This document shows, in pieces, positions 40,878 through 49,221 of a DNA stretch of 64,000 nucleotides. The DNA is from an uncultured Eubacteriales bacterium (lineage in GTDB: Bacteria > Bacillota > Clostridia > Oscillospirales > Oscillospiraceae), in NCBI GenBank assembly GCA_900545585.1, contig UQZR01000008.1:1-64000 (forward strand), read 5' to 3'. The notes under the pieces are model-generated. The model was not told where the DNA came from. It saw only the letters and a list, made by a program, of their open reading frames with translations, and ran no database searches. Position numbers and translations under genes: made by a program. Every line of letters begins with the position of its first letter. The stretch's first letter is position 1.

Positions 40878-43121
40878 TTACCTCCGGTTCTGCGCGGCGT
40901 AGTGGTTCATGAGGCAGCCGGTGAGCAGCAGCTCACGCTCCTCCGCGCCGGTGTTTTTCAGGTACAGGGTCAGGGGCTGCGTCTTTCCGTCATGGACGAG
41001 AACGGCGGGGAATTCCCCGTCGCCTCGCGCCACCTTTTCCCGGACAGCGGGGACGAAGATGAAATCCCCCGGCACGGCGTTGAAGGGCGCGCCATCCGCC
41101 AGCGTGAAGGGCAGCATGCCCCAGTTGACGCAGTTGGAGCGGTAGCGCTTGGTGGCGAACTCATAGCAGATGTTGGCGCAGCCGCCCAGCACCCGCTGGC
41201 AGGAGGCGGCCTGCTCCCGTGCGGAGCCGTCGCCGGGTTTATTGGCGAAGATGACGGAGCCGATGTGCATACGGGCCAGAGCGCTCTCCGGCAGGTCCAT
41301 CGCCGCCAGCACCGCTTGCAGCTCCGGCATCACCGTACCGGCGGCACGCGCCGCCTCCAGCGCCTGCGTGGCCTTGGCCCGGGGCACATAGTCCGGGTCG
41401 CGGCGGGACAGGGCGAACTCCGCCAGCTTCAGGGGATTGGAGCGGTAGGAGGACGTCTCGCCGGAGGGGATCAGCTCGTCGGTGGTGGTGACCTCGTCCC
41501 GCAGGACGGAGGCCACCTGCATGAGAAGGTCGTCGGACAGGGCGGGAATGGCGGGCCACTCGGCAATATTGGGGCCGTACTTCAAGGGCGCATCCGGCTG
41601 CGCCTTACCAAAGCCGAAGTAGACCCGGCGGTCGTACACCGCACGGTCGAACCGGCGCTGCACCGGCGCGGGCGGCGTGTAGTCCACGTCGGCGGCAGAG
41701 GTGAGGACGCCGTGGTTCCGCGCCGTGGCGGCGATGGAGCGGGCGTCCATGAGGATGACGCCGGCCAGCTGACCATCGGCGGGCTTGGAGCCCTCCCGGT
41801 TGGGGAAGTTACGGGTGGTGTGGCGGATGGACAGGCCGTTGTTGGCGGGGACATCCCCCGCGCCGAAGCAGGGGCCGCAGAAGCAGGGCTTGAACAGTGC
41901 GCCGGAGGCCAGTAGGGACTGCTGGACGCCGTTTTCCATCAGCTCCAGATTCACGGGGACGGAGGGCGGATATACCGACAGGGAGAAGTAGCCGCTGCCG
42001 GTATCGTGACCCGCCAGAATGGCGGCGGCCTCGGCGATGTTGTCGTACATGCCGCCGGCGCATCCGGCGATGATGCCCTGATCCACCACCAGCTTGCCGT
42101 CCGCCAGCTTGTCCGTCAGGTGCAGGCCCGCCTTACCGCCGAACTGGGCGGCGGCCCGCTTCTCCACCTCCCGCAGGTGGTCGCCGGGATCATGGAGCAG
42201 CTCGCGGAGCGTCACCGCCTCGGAGGGGTGGAACGGCAGGGCGGCCATGGGCTCCATGCGGTCAAGGTCGATGGTGATCATGCCGTCGTAGTACGCGCCG
42301 TCCTGCGGGTGCAGGGCGGTGAACGTCTCGGGGCGGCCATGGAGGGCCAGATAGTCCGCCACGGCTTCGTCCGTCTCCCAGATGGAGCTGAGGCAGGCGG
42401 TCTCCGTGGTCATCACGTCGATGCCGATGCGGTAGTCCATGGGCAGGCGGGACACGGCGGGGCCGGCGAACTCCAGCACCTTGTTTTTCACGAAGCCGTT
42501 TTTGTACACCGCGCCGCACAGGGCGATGGCCACGTCGTGGGGGCCGACGCCGTGGGGCGGCTCACCGGTGAGCCACACCAGAATGACCTCCGGCGCCGCA
42601 ATGTCATAGGTGTTTTTCAGCAGCTGCTTGACGATCTCGGGACCGCCCTCCCCCACGCCCATGGTACCCAGCGCACCGTAGCGCGTGTGGCTGTCGGAGC
42701 CCAGGATCATGCGGCCGCAGCCGCTCATCATCTCCCGGGCGTACTGGTGGATGACGGCCTGATTGGCGGGGACGTAGTCGCCGCCGTACTTGATGGCAGC
42801 GGACAGGCCGAACACGTGGTCGTCCTCGTTGATGGTGCCGCCCACGGCGCACAGGCTGTTGTGGCAGTTGGTCAGCACGTAGGGCACGGGGAATTCCGTC
42901 ATGCCGCTGGCCTTGGCGGTCTGGATGACGCCCACGTAGGTGATGTCGTGGGAGATGAGACTGTCAAAGGTCAGGTGCAGCAGGCCGTCCCCCGCAGGCT
43001 TGTCGTGGCGGCGGAGGATCTGGTAGGCCATGGTCCTGTCACGCAGGGCCGGTGCGGCAGTTTTGGCGGGCGCCGGCACCCCGTTTTGCAGGGTGACGCC
43101 GCCGTGGTGCAGCTGGATCAT
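40878..43121 (-). CDS. acn: Aconitate hydratase
   Basis: Aconitase-superfamily enzyme of 747 aa converting citrate to isocitrate. GSDSHTRYGALGTMGVGEGG is the substrate-site signature. Three candidate 4Fe-4S cysteines lie in AGCAGGMYDN and CFCGPCFG. The first replaces the usual GSCTNS, so this is a divergent clade. The C-terminal swivel domain has ANICYEFATKRYRSNCVNWG. The start at complement 43119-43121 has AGGAG nine bases upstream; an open frame to 43160 has no ribosome site. Its place with icd and citrate synthase supports the aconitase role over other hydratases. Confidence 0.88.
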   Translation of the reverse strand: MIQLHHGGVTLQNGVPAPAKTAAPALRDRTMAYQILRRHDKPAGDGLLHLTFDSLISHDITYVGVIQTAKASGMTEFPVPYVLTNCHNSLCAVGGTINEDDHVFGLSAAIKYGGDYVPANQAVIHQYAREMMSGCGRMILGSDSHTRYGALGTMGVGEGGPEIVKQLLKNTYDIAAPEVILVWLTGEPPHGVGPHDVAIALCGAVYKNGFVKNKVLEFAGPAVSRLPMDYRIGIDVMTTETACLSSIWETDEAVADYLALHGRPETFTALHPQDGAYYDGMITIDLDRMEPMAALPFHPSEAVTLRELLHDPGDHLREVEKRAAAQFGGKAGLHLTDKLADGKLVVDQGIIAGCAGGMYDNIAEAAAILAGHDTGSGYFSLSVYPPSVPVNLELMENGVQQSLLASGALFKPCFCGPCFGAGDVPANNGLSIRHTTRNFPNREGSKPADGQLAGVILMDARSIAATARNHGVLTSAADVDYTPPAPVQRRFDRAVYDRRVYFGFGKAQPDAPLKYGPNIAEWPAIPALSDDLLMQVASVLRDEVTTTDELIPSGETSSYRSNPLKLAEFALSRRDPDYVPRAKATQALEAARAAGTVMPELQAVLAAMDLPESALARMHIGSVIFANKPGDGSAREQAASCQRVLGGCANICYEFATKRYRSNCVNWGMLPFTLADGAPFNAVPGDFIFVPAVREKVARGDGEFPAVLVHDGKTQPLTLYLKNTGAEERELLLTGCLMNHYAAQNRR

Positions 43122-43173
43122 ATGGTCACGCTCCTTTTCGGAGAATTTTTGACGTATCATTTTTGATGGGTAT

Positions 43174-43201
43174 AGTATAGCAGATAATTTTGCGTGTGCA
43201 A
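43174..43201 (-). promoter_or_regulatory. Promoter of acn-icd
   Basis: TTGCAC (complement 43196-43201), 16 bases, TATACT (43174-43179). The following 110 bases toward citrate synthase are AT-rich compared with the window, with an ATGAAA/TTTCAT dyad (43210-43242) that may be regulatory. Confidence 0.6.
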
Positions 43202-43315
43202 GTCCTAAAATGAAAGTTAAAAAATTAATTATTGCATTTCATGTGTCGTGCCCCCTGATTTTCCCCTGTTTTTAAGAAATTTTTCCGTCATTTATGAATT
43301 TCGCGTATTTTCATC

Positions 43316-43344
43316 TTGCAAAACACAAATGGGCGCGTTATAAT
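43316..43344 (+). promoter_or_regulatory. Promoter of citrate synthase
   Basis: TTGCAA (43316-43321), 17 bases, TATAAT (43339-43344). Confidence 0.75.
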
Positions 43345-43395
43345 CGCCCCAACAGGATGAAAGCCTGCGGACGCCGCGGGAGAAAGGAAAGCATT

Positions 43396-44775
43396 ATGGT
43401 TGAGAAGGATACCGGTATTCTGGAGCGCTACACAGAACCGCTGAGCCGCCGCATTCAGGAGGAGTATGCCATCGGCCCCCAGTTCTATCAGGGTGAGGTC
43501 AAAAAGGGTCTGCGCAACAGCGACGGCACCGGCGTGCTGGTGGGCGTCACCAAGGTAGGCAGCGTGCAGGGCTACCTGCTGCAGGACGGACAGCGCATCC
43601 CTACCCCGGGCCGCCTGTACTACCGCGGCATCGAGCTTACCGACATCGTGGAGGCCCACCGCAGAGCCGGCACCTTCGGCTATGAGGAGGTGGCGTACCT
43701 GCTGGTGATGGGCTACCTGCCCACGGAGGCCGAGCTGAAGCGGTTCAAGGACATCATGAGCCAGGCCCGCAAGCTGCCGGAGGGCTTCACCGAGGGCATG
43801 ATCATGCGGCACCCCAGCGGCAACATGATGAACGAGCTGGCCCGCAGCGTGCTGAGCCTGTACTCCTACGATGCCAGCGCCGACGACACCTCCATCGAGA
43901 ACCTGCTCCTGCAGTCGGTAAAGCTCATCGGCTGCTTCCCCTCCATCGTGGCCAACTCCTACGCGGTGAAGCGCCACTATTTCCAGGGGGACTCCCTGCA
44001 CATCCATTTCCCCGTGGCGGAGCTGTCCACGGCGGAGAACTTCCTGCGGATGATCCGGCCCGATACCAACTACACCGAGGAGGAGGCCCACCTGCTGGAT
44101 ATGATGCTGATGGTCCACGCGGAGCACGGCGGCGGCAACAACTCCACCTTCGTCTGCCGCGCCATGTCCTCCAGCGGCACGGATACGTACAGCGCCATCG
44201 CCGGAGCCGTAGGCTCCCTGAAGGGCCCGCTCCACGGCGGCGCCAACGCCAAGGTCATGGAGATGTTCCGCTATGTCAAGGAGAATGTGGACCCCCACGA
44301 CGACGGCTCCATCCGCGACTATCTGGTGAAGCTGCTGGACAAGGAGGCCGGCGACAGATCCGGCAAGCTGTACGGTCTGGGCCACGCGGTGTATACCATG
44401 TCCGACCCCCGCGCCGTGCTGCTGAAGAAATACGCCCAGCACATGGCGGAGATCAAGGGCTACGCCGAGGACTTCGCCCTTCTGCAGAAGGTGGAGGAGC
44501 TGGGCATCCCGCTGGTGCAGGAGCGCCGCGGTGACAACACCCCCATGTGCGCCAACGTGGACATGTACTCCGGCCTGGTGTACACCATGCTGGGCATTCC
44601 TCAGGACGTGTTCACGCCGCTGTTCGCCTCCGCCCGTATCGCGGGCTGGTGCGCCAACCGCATGGAGGAGCTCATCACCTGCCACCGCATCATGCGTCCG
44701 GCGTACCGCGCCGTCACCACCCACGGCCACTACATCCCCATGGCGGAGCGTCAGTCCCACCACGAGGCCGAATAA
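43396..44775 (+). CDS. gltA: Citrate synthase
   Basis: Enzyme of 459 aa condensing oxaloacetate and acetyl-CoA. Active-site residues: His in GPLHGGANAKVMEM, His in GLGHAVYTMSDPRA, and Asp in CANVDMYSG. It starts VEKDTGILERYTEPL after Met at 43396, with AAAGGAAAG upstream. It is about 20-80 residues longer than many citrate synthases because of its N-terminal segment, as in other clostridial forms. It is divergent from acn-icd. A 2-methylcitrate synthase role is less likely, as no propionate genes are near. Confidence 0.9.
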   Translation: MVEKDTGILERYTEPLSRRIQEEYAIGPQFYQGEVKKGLRNSDGTGVLVGVTKVGSVQGYLLQDGQRIPTPGRLYYRGIELTDIVEAHRRAGTFGYEEVAYLLVMGYLPTEAELKRFKDIMSQARKLPEGFTEGMIMRHPSGNMMNELARSVLSLYSYDASADDTSIENLLLQSVKLIGCFPSIVANSYAVKRHYFQGDSLHIHFPVAELSTAENFLRMIRPDTNYTEEEAHLLDMMLMVHAEHGGGNNSTFVCRAMSSSGTDTYSAIAGAVGSLKGPLHGGANAKVMEMFRYVKENVDPHDDGSIRDYLVKLLDKEAGDRSGKLYGLGHAVYTMSDPRAVLLKKYAQHMAEIKGYAEDFALLQKVEELGIPLVQERRGDNTPMCANVDMYSGLVYTMLGIPQDVFTPLFASARIAGWCANRMEELITCHRIMRPAYRAVTTHGHYIPMAERQSHHEAE

Positions 44776-44780
44776 AGCGC

Positions 44781-44816
44781 AAAACACTCCCGACCATCGG
44801 TCGGGAGTGTTTTTTT
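44781..44816. terminator. Bidirectional terminator between citrate synthase and proA
   Basis: Fifteen-base perfect stem AAAACACTCCCGACC, loop ATC, complement and seven T. It reaches the proA stop codon. Confidence 0.9.
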
Positions 44817-46072
44817 CATCGGATCTGTCCGTCGCCGGTGACGACATATTTATAGGTACTGAGCTCGTCCAGTCCCATGGGGCCGCGGGCGTGGAGCTTC
44901 TGGGTGGAGATGCCCATCTCACAGCCCAGACCGAACTCTCCGCCGTCGGTGAAGCGGGTGGAGACGTTGACGTACACGGCGGCACTGTCCACCTGAAGGG
45001 TGAAGCGGGCCGCGGCGGCGGCGTCCTCCGTGACGATGCAGTCGCTGTGATGGGTGGAGTGGGCGGCGATGTGGGCGATAGCATCGTCCAGACTGTCCAC
45101 CACGGCCACGGCCAGAATGTAGTTCAGGAACTCGGTGTCGAAGTCGGTCTCCGATGCGGGCGTGCCGCTGATGATGGCGGCGGCGCGGCGGTCCAGCCGC
45201 AGCTCCACCGGCGGCTGTCCTGCGGCGATGCGGTCGGCCACCAGTGCCTTGTGCAGCATGGGCAGGAGCTTCTCCGCAACGGCGCTGTGGACCAGGCACA
45301 CCTCCTCGGCGTTGCACACAGAGGGCCGGCTGGTCTTGGCGTTGGTGATGATACGCACGGCCTTGTCCAGATCGGCAGCGGCGTCCACATAGACGTGGCA
45401 GATGCCGGTGCCCGTCTCGATGCAGGGCACGGCGGCGTTCTCCACGCAGGCGCGGATGAGTCCCGCGCCGCCGCGGGGGATCAGCAGATCCACCAGCCCC
45501 CGGGCCTGCATGATATCGTTGGCGCTCTGGTGGGTGGTATCCTCCACGATGTTCACGATGTCGGCATCGCCTCCGGCGGCGGTGATGCCCGCCTTCAGCG
45601 CCGCCACGACGGCGCGGCAGGAGCGGTACGCCTCCTTCCCGCTTCGGAGCATACAGACGTTGCCGCTCTTGACAGCCAGTGCCGCGGCGTCTGAGGTGAC
45701 GTTGGGGCGGCTCTCGTAGATGATGGCCACCAGACCCAGAGGCACCTGCACCTTGGTGATGGTCATGCCGTTGGGGCGGGTAAACTGCGCCAGCGTGCGC
45801 CCGGTGTGATCCGGCAGCGCCGCGGCGGCGCGGACGCCGTCGGCCATAGCGCGGATGCGGCCCTCGTCCAGCCGCAGGCGGTCCAGCATCACGGCGGAAA
45901 TGTGCCCCTCCGCGTCCGCCATGTCCTGCGCGTTGGCGGCCAGAATGGCGGGGGTGCTCTCCTCCAGCGCATCGGCCATAGCCAACAGCAGCCGGTTTTT
46001 CTCCTCCGCAGGCGCGGCGCTCAGCGCCGGCCACGCGGCCTTTGTCTTTTGCAGAAGCTCGATCGTGGTCAT
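44816..46072 (-). CDS. proA: Gamma-glutamyl phosphate reductase
   Basis: Second enzyme of proline synthesis, 418 aa, reducing glutamyl-5-phosphate to the semialdehyde with NADPH. The catalytic Cys is in [23 protein letters not shown] and [15 protein letters not shown] are family motifs. The ATG overlaps the proB stop as ATGA. The C-terminus [17 protein letters not shown] is the standard ProA end. Confidence 0.97.
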   Translation of the reverse strand: MTTIELLQKTKAAWPALSAAPAEEKNRLLLAMADALEESTPAILAANAQDMADAEGHISAVMLDRLRLDEGRIRAMADGVRAAAALPDHTGRTLAQFTRPNGMTITKVQVPLGLVAIIYESRPNVTSDAAALAVKSGNVCMLRSGKEAYRSCRAVVAALKAGITAAGGDADIVNIVEDTTHQSANDIMQARGLVDLLIPRGGAGLIRACVENAAVPCIETGTGICHVYVDAAADLDKAVRIITNAKTSRPSVCNAEEVCLVHSAVAEKLLPMLHKALVADRIAAGQPPVELRLDRRAAAIISGTPASETDFDTEFLNYILAVAVVDSLDDAIAHIAAHSTHHSDCIVTEDAAAAARFTLQVDSAAVYVNVSTRFTDGGEFGLGCEMGISTQKLHARGPMGLDELSTYKYVVTGDGQIR

Positions 46073-46857
46073 ACAGCAGCCCTTCCTGTTAAAAATCTGG
46101 TGCCCGCAGGGCGGCCCGCGGCGATGTCATACAGCACCTCCGGCTTGCTGCCGTTGGCGATGACCATCTCGCAGCCCGCCTCCGTGGCGATGGCGGCGGC
46201 CCGCAGCTTGGTGATCATGCCGCCGGTGCCCAAGCCGGTGCTGCTGTCCTCCGCCAGGGTGAACAGCTCGTCGTCCACCCGCTCCACCGTGGGGATCAGG
46301 CGGGCATCGGGATGGCGGCGGGGATCCTTGTCGTACAGCCCGTCGATGTCCGACAGCAGCACCAGCAGGTCCGCGCCGATGGCGGCGGCCACGATGGCCG
46401 ACAGGCTGTCGTTCTCGCCGATGGTGTTCTCCACGCCGATCTCGTCGGTGGCCACGGCGTCGTTCTCGTTGATGATAGGCAGCGCACCCAGTTCCAGCAG
46501 GCGGGACAGCGTGTTGCGGACGTTGCGGCTGCGCTGCTCGCTTTTGATGTCCTCGCCGGTCAGCAGCAGTTGGGCTACGGTGTGGCTGTACTCCGTGAAC
46601 TGCTTGTCGTAGGTATACATCAGCTCGCACTGGCCCACGGCGGCAGCCGCCTGCTTGCTGGGCATGTCCGCCGGACGGCCCGGGAGATTCAGCTTCCCCA
46701 CGCCCATGCCGATGGCGCCGGAGGACACCAGAATGATCTCATGCCCCGCATTTTTCAGATCGCTCAGCACCCTGCACAGCCGCTCCATCCGCTGGATGTT
46801 CAGCCGCCCCGTGGCGTGCGCCAGCGTGGAGGTCCCCACTTTTACAACGATACGCAT
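46069..46857 (-). CDS. proB: Glutamate 5-kinase
   Basis: First enzyme of proline synthesis, 262 aa. It has only the amino-acid kinase domain and no PUA domain, as in many clostridia. It starts [20 protein letters not shown], with [13 protein letters not shown] and [12 protein letters not shown] for glutamate and ATP binding. The start at complement 46855-46857 follows AAGGGGG. Proline feedback inhibition is expected for the family. Operon proBA with its own promoter. Confidence 0.96.
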   Translation of the reverse strand: MRIVVKVGTSTLAHATGRLNIQRMERLCRVLSDLKNAGHEIILVSSGAIGMGVGKLNLPGRPADMPSKQAAAAVGQCELMYTYDKQFTEYSHTVAQLLLTGEDIKSEQRSRNVRNTLSRLLELGALPIINENDAVATDEIGVENTIGENDSLSAIVAAAIGADLLVLLSDIDGLYDKDPRRHPDARLIPTVERVDDELFTLAEDSSTGLGTGGMITKLRAAAIATEAGCEMVIANGSKPEVLYDIAAGRPAGTRFLTGRAAV

Positions 46858-46900
46858 ACCGCTGCCCCCTTCCGGCCCCTGCGGGCCTGTGTTTTTGCAC

Positions 46901-46929
46901 ATTATATTTCATCGACCTGCAAAATGCAA
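46901..46929 (-). promoter_or_regulatory. Promoter of proBA
   Basis: TTGCAT (complement 46924-46929), 17 bases, TATAAT (46901-46906). Confidence 0.75.
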
Positions 46930-46961
46930 GAGACTCTATTTCAGGAAAGCAAAAATATGTC

Positions 46962-47013
46962 TTGCATTCTGCGGGAAAGTCTGGTATGATGGGTGAGGTT
47001 AGAGTAGTCTAAC
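46962..47013 (+). promoter_or_regulatory. Promoter and operator-like dyad of the DUF2325 gene
   Basis: TTGCAT (46962-46967), 17 bases, TATGAT (46985-46990). The perfect dyad GTTAGA-GTAG-TCTAAC (46998-47013) covers the predicted start of transcription. It resembles half of the TTAG/CTAA sites bound by DtxR/IdeR-type metal regulators, so metal control is a possibility. Confidence 0.6.
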
Positions 47014-47042
47014 TGAATTTCAAATTGAAGGAGGCGGCGTGT

Positions 47043-47333
47043 ATGAGCGTTGTCATATTGGGTGGAAATGAGTGCATGGAGCGCCGCTATAAGGAGCTTT
47101 GCGGCGCGTACCAGTGTCAGGCCAAGGTGCTGACCAAGCCCTCCGGCGGGCTGAAGAACAAGCTGGGACGGCCGGACCTGATGATCTTTTTCACCAATAC
47201 CATGTCCCACAAGCTGGTGCAGGGCGCCCTCAGTGAGCTGAAGGGCAGCAGCACCATCATCGAGAGATGCCATACCAGCTCCCTGTCGGCGCTGCGGGGC
47301 ATCCTGGAGAAATACGCGGCGCAGGAGGCATGA
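47043..47333 (+). CDS. DUF2325 domain protein
   Basis: Protein of 96 aa beginning MSVVILGGNECMERRYKELC, with LGRPDLMIFFTNTMSHKLVQ and a Cys in IIERCHTSS. These features mark DUF2325, a small Rossmann-like family of unknown function, often near redox or metal genes. AAGGAGG lies eight bases before the ATG at 47043. The cysteines at the start, middle and end could bind metal. It is monocistronic, with a dyad on its promoter and a terminator behind. Confidence 0.82.
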   Translation: MSVVILGGNECMERRYKELCGAYQCQAKVLTKPSGGLKNKLGRPDLMIFFTNTMSHKLVQGALSELKGSSTIIERCHTSSLSALRGILEKYAAQEA

Positions 47334-47350
47334 GCCGCCTGTGCAAAACG

Positions 47351-47388
47351 ACACTGCGGAGGTTTTCCCCTCCGCGGTGTTGCTTTTT
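47351..47388 (+). terminator. Terminator of the DUF2325 gene
   Basis: Twelve-base stem ACACTGCGGAGG with CCTCCGCGGTGT (one T/G pair), loop TTTTCC, then TGCTTTTT, which also forms the -35 box of the next gene. Confidence 0.75.
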
Positions 47389-47407
47389 GCGGGGAATGTG
47401 CTATAAT
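47380..47407 (+). promoter_or_regulatory. Promoter of the flavoprotein gene
   Basis: TTGCTT (47380-47385), 16 bases, TATAAT (47402-47407); the -35 box lies inside the preceding terminator tail. Confidence 0.65.
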
Positions 47408-47437
47408 GGCCGCGAAATTATCCAAGGAGGTGCGGTA

Positions 47438-48058
47438 ATGAAGGCATTACTCATCAACGGCAGCCCCCATCCCAAGGGCTGCGCCTACACGGCGCTGGAG
47501 GAGCTGGCCCGCACGCTGGAGGCCGAGGGCATCGAAACCGAGATCGTGCAGGCCGGCGGCAGAGTCGTCTGCGGCTGTACCGGCTGCGGCGCCTGCCGCA
47601 AGCTGGGAAAGTGCGTGTACGACGATGCGGTGAACGAGACGTCTCCCAAGCTGCTGGAGGCGGACGCGCTGGTCATCGGCGCGCCGGTACACTATGCCTC
47701 CCCCGCCGGGGACGCCATCTCCTTTATGGACCGGCTGTTTTACAGCGCCGGTATCCGGAACCTGACCATGAAGGTGGGCGCGGCGGTGGTGTCCTGCCGC
47801 CGCGGCGGCAACACCTCCAGCTTCGACGTGCTGAACAAGTACTTCACCATCTCCGGCATGCCCATCGCCAGCAGCCAGTACTGGAACATGGTGTACGGCA
47901 ATACACCGGAGGAGGTGCGCCAGGACAGGGAGGGCCTCCAGACCATGCGGACGCTGGGACGGAACATGGCGTTCCTCATGAAGGCCATCCAGCTGGGCAG
48001 GGCCCAGTACGGCCTGCCCCAGCCGGAGCCTCCCCAGGTCACCAGCTTCCACCACTGA
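47438..48058 (+). CDS. Flavodoxin-fold NAD(P)H oxidoreductase, iron-sulfur flavoprotein-like
   Basis: Protein of 206 aa starting MKALLINGSPHPKGCAYTAL, the FMN-binding loop of the FMN reductase/flavodoxin-like family. Cys47, Cys50, Cys53 and Cys59 form the compact CX2CX2CX5C motif that binds a 4Fe-4S cluster in archaeal iron-sulfur flavoproteins (Isf). GAPVHYASPAGDAISFMDRL is the second FMN contact. It is a likely electron carrier or O2/peroxide-detoxifying reductase. AAGGAGG precedes the ATG at 47438. Relatives are also annotated simply as NADPH-dependent FMN reductase. Confidence 0.85.
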   Translation: MKALLINGSPHPKGCAYTALEELARTLEAEGIETEIVQAGGRVVCGCTGCGACRKLGKCVYDDAVNETSPKLLEADALVIGAPVHYASPAGDAISFMDRLFYSAGIRNLTMKVGAAVVSCRRGGNTSSFDVLNKYFTISGMPIASSQYWNMVYGNTPEEVRQDREGLQTMRTLGRNMAFLMKAIQLGRAQYGLPQPEPPQVTSFHH

Positions 48059-48071
48059 GAAAAACTCGGAG

Positions 48072-48099
48072 TTGCTTTTTCCCGCCGTCGGAGTACAAT
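48072..48099 (+). promoter_or_regulatory. Promoter of the hydroxyacid dehydrogenase gene
   Basis: TTGCTT (48072-48077), 16 bases, TACAAT (48094-48099). Confidence 0.55.
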
Positions 48100-48136
48100 G
48101 GCGGTACTACACATTTGAAACCGGAGGTACACTTTC

Positions 48137-49156
48137 ATGACATATCAGGAGATCCTGAACAACGCCCGCACCTGTATGGGTCCTTACTGCAAGTCCTGTC
48201 CCACCTGCAACGGCATGGCCTGCAAAAATACCATCCCCGGCCCCGGAGCCAAGGGCATCGGCACCGGCTTCATCCGCAACTATCAGAAGTGGCAGGAGCT
48301 GTGCGTCAACATGGACACCATCTGTGAGAACAAGCCCGTGGACACGTCCTACGATTTCTTCGGCAAGAAGGTCGTGCTGCCGGTGTTCGCCGCGCCGGTG
48401 GGCGCCATGCAGCTGCACTACGGCGACAAGTATGACGATCTGACGTATAACGACATTCTGGTGACCGCCTGCGCCGCCGCAGGTATCGCCGCCTTCACCG
48501 GCGACGGCATCAATCCCGCCGTCATGGAGGGCGCGGCCGAGGCCCTGAAGAAAAACAACGGCTGCGGCGTGCCCACGGTAAAGCCCTGGAATATGGCGCT
48601 GGTGGAGGAAAAAATGGCGCTGGCCAAGGCCGCCGATCCCATCGCCATCGCCATGGACATCGACGCGGCGGGCCTGCCGTTCCTGAAAAACATGACGCCT
48701 CCCGCCGGCAGCAAGACCGTGGACGAGCTGCGGCAGATCGCGGAGCTGGCCGGTAAGCCTTTCATTCTCAAGGGCATCATGACGGTAAACGGCGCGAAAA
48801 AGGCATTGGAGGCCGGCGCCAGCGGCATCGTGGTCAGCAACCACGGCGGCCGTGTGCTGGACCAGTGCCCCGCCACGGCGGAGGTGCTGCCCGCCATCGC
48901 AGACGCTGTGGGCGGCAAAATGACCATTCTGGTGGACGGCGGCATCCGCTCCGGCATGGACGTGTTCAAGGCGCTGGCGCTGGGTGCGGACGCGGTCCTC
49001 ATCGGCCGTCCCTTCGTGAACATGGTGTACGGCGGCGGCTTCGAGGGCGTGCAGGTCTACGTGGACAAGCTGAAGGCCGAGCTGGCCGACACCATGGCCA
49101 TGTGCGGCGCTCACTGTCTGGCGGATATCAAGCGCTCCATGCTCTACGGCTATTGA
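48137..49156 (+). CDS. FMN-dependent alpha-hydroxyacid dehydrogenase family protein
   Basis: TIM-barrel flavoenzyme of 339 aa related to lactate dehydrogenase/glycolate oxidase. The catalytic His and Arg lie in VSNHGGRVLDQ, and the FMN phosphate site in VDGGIRSGMDVFKALALGAD with IGRP. The N-terminus holds an extra cysteine run at residues 13, 18, 21, 24 and 29 (ARTCMGPYCKSCPTCNGMAC), not part of classical family members, which could bind an iron-sulfur cluster or zinc. In an anaerobe the electron acceptor is unlikely to be O2. It lies downstream of the flavoprotein gene but has its own promoter. Confidence 0.85.
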   Translation: MTYQEILNNARTCMGPYCKSCPTCNGMACKNTIPGPGAKGIGTGFIRNYQKWQELCVNMDTICENKPVDTSYDFFGKKVVLPVFAAPVGAMQLHYGDKYDDLTYNDILVTACAAAGIAAFTGDGINPAVMEGAAEALKKNNGCGVPTVKPWNMALVEEKMALAKAADPIAIAMDIDAAGLPFLKNMTPPAGSKTVDELRQIAELAGKPFILKGIMTVNGAKKALEAGASGIVVSNHGGRVLDQCPATAEVLPAIADAVGGKMTILVDGGIRSGMDVFKALALGADAVLIGRPFVNMVYGGGFEGVQVYVDKLKAELADTMAMCGAHCLADIKRSMLYGY

Positions 49157-49174
49157 GCCGGCACAACAACGATG

Positions 49175-49203
49175 AAGGACGGGAGCCTGCGGCCCCCGTC
49201 CTT
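49175..49203 (+). terminator. Possible weak terminator before the first MATE gene
   Basis: Nine-base stem AAGGACGGG/CCCGTCCTT with an 11-base loop but hardly any T-run. Partial read-through into the MATE gene is likely. Confidence 0.35.
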
Positions 49204-49221
49204 TCCTGACGAGGAGTTTTT

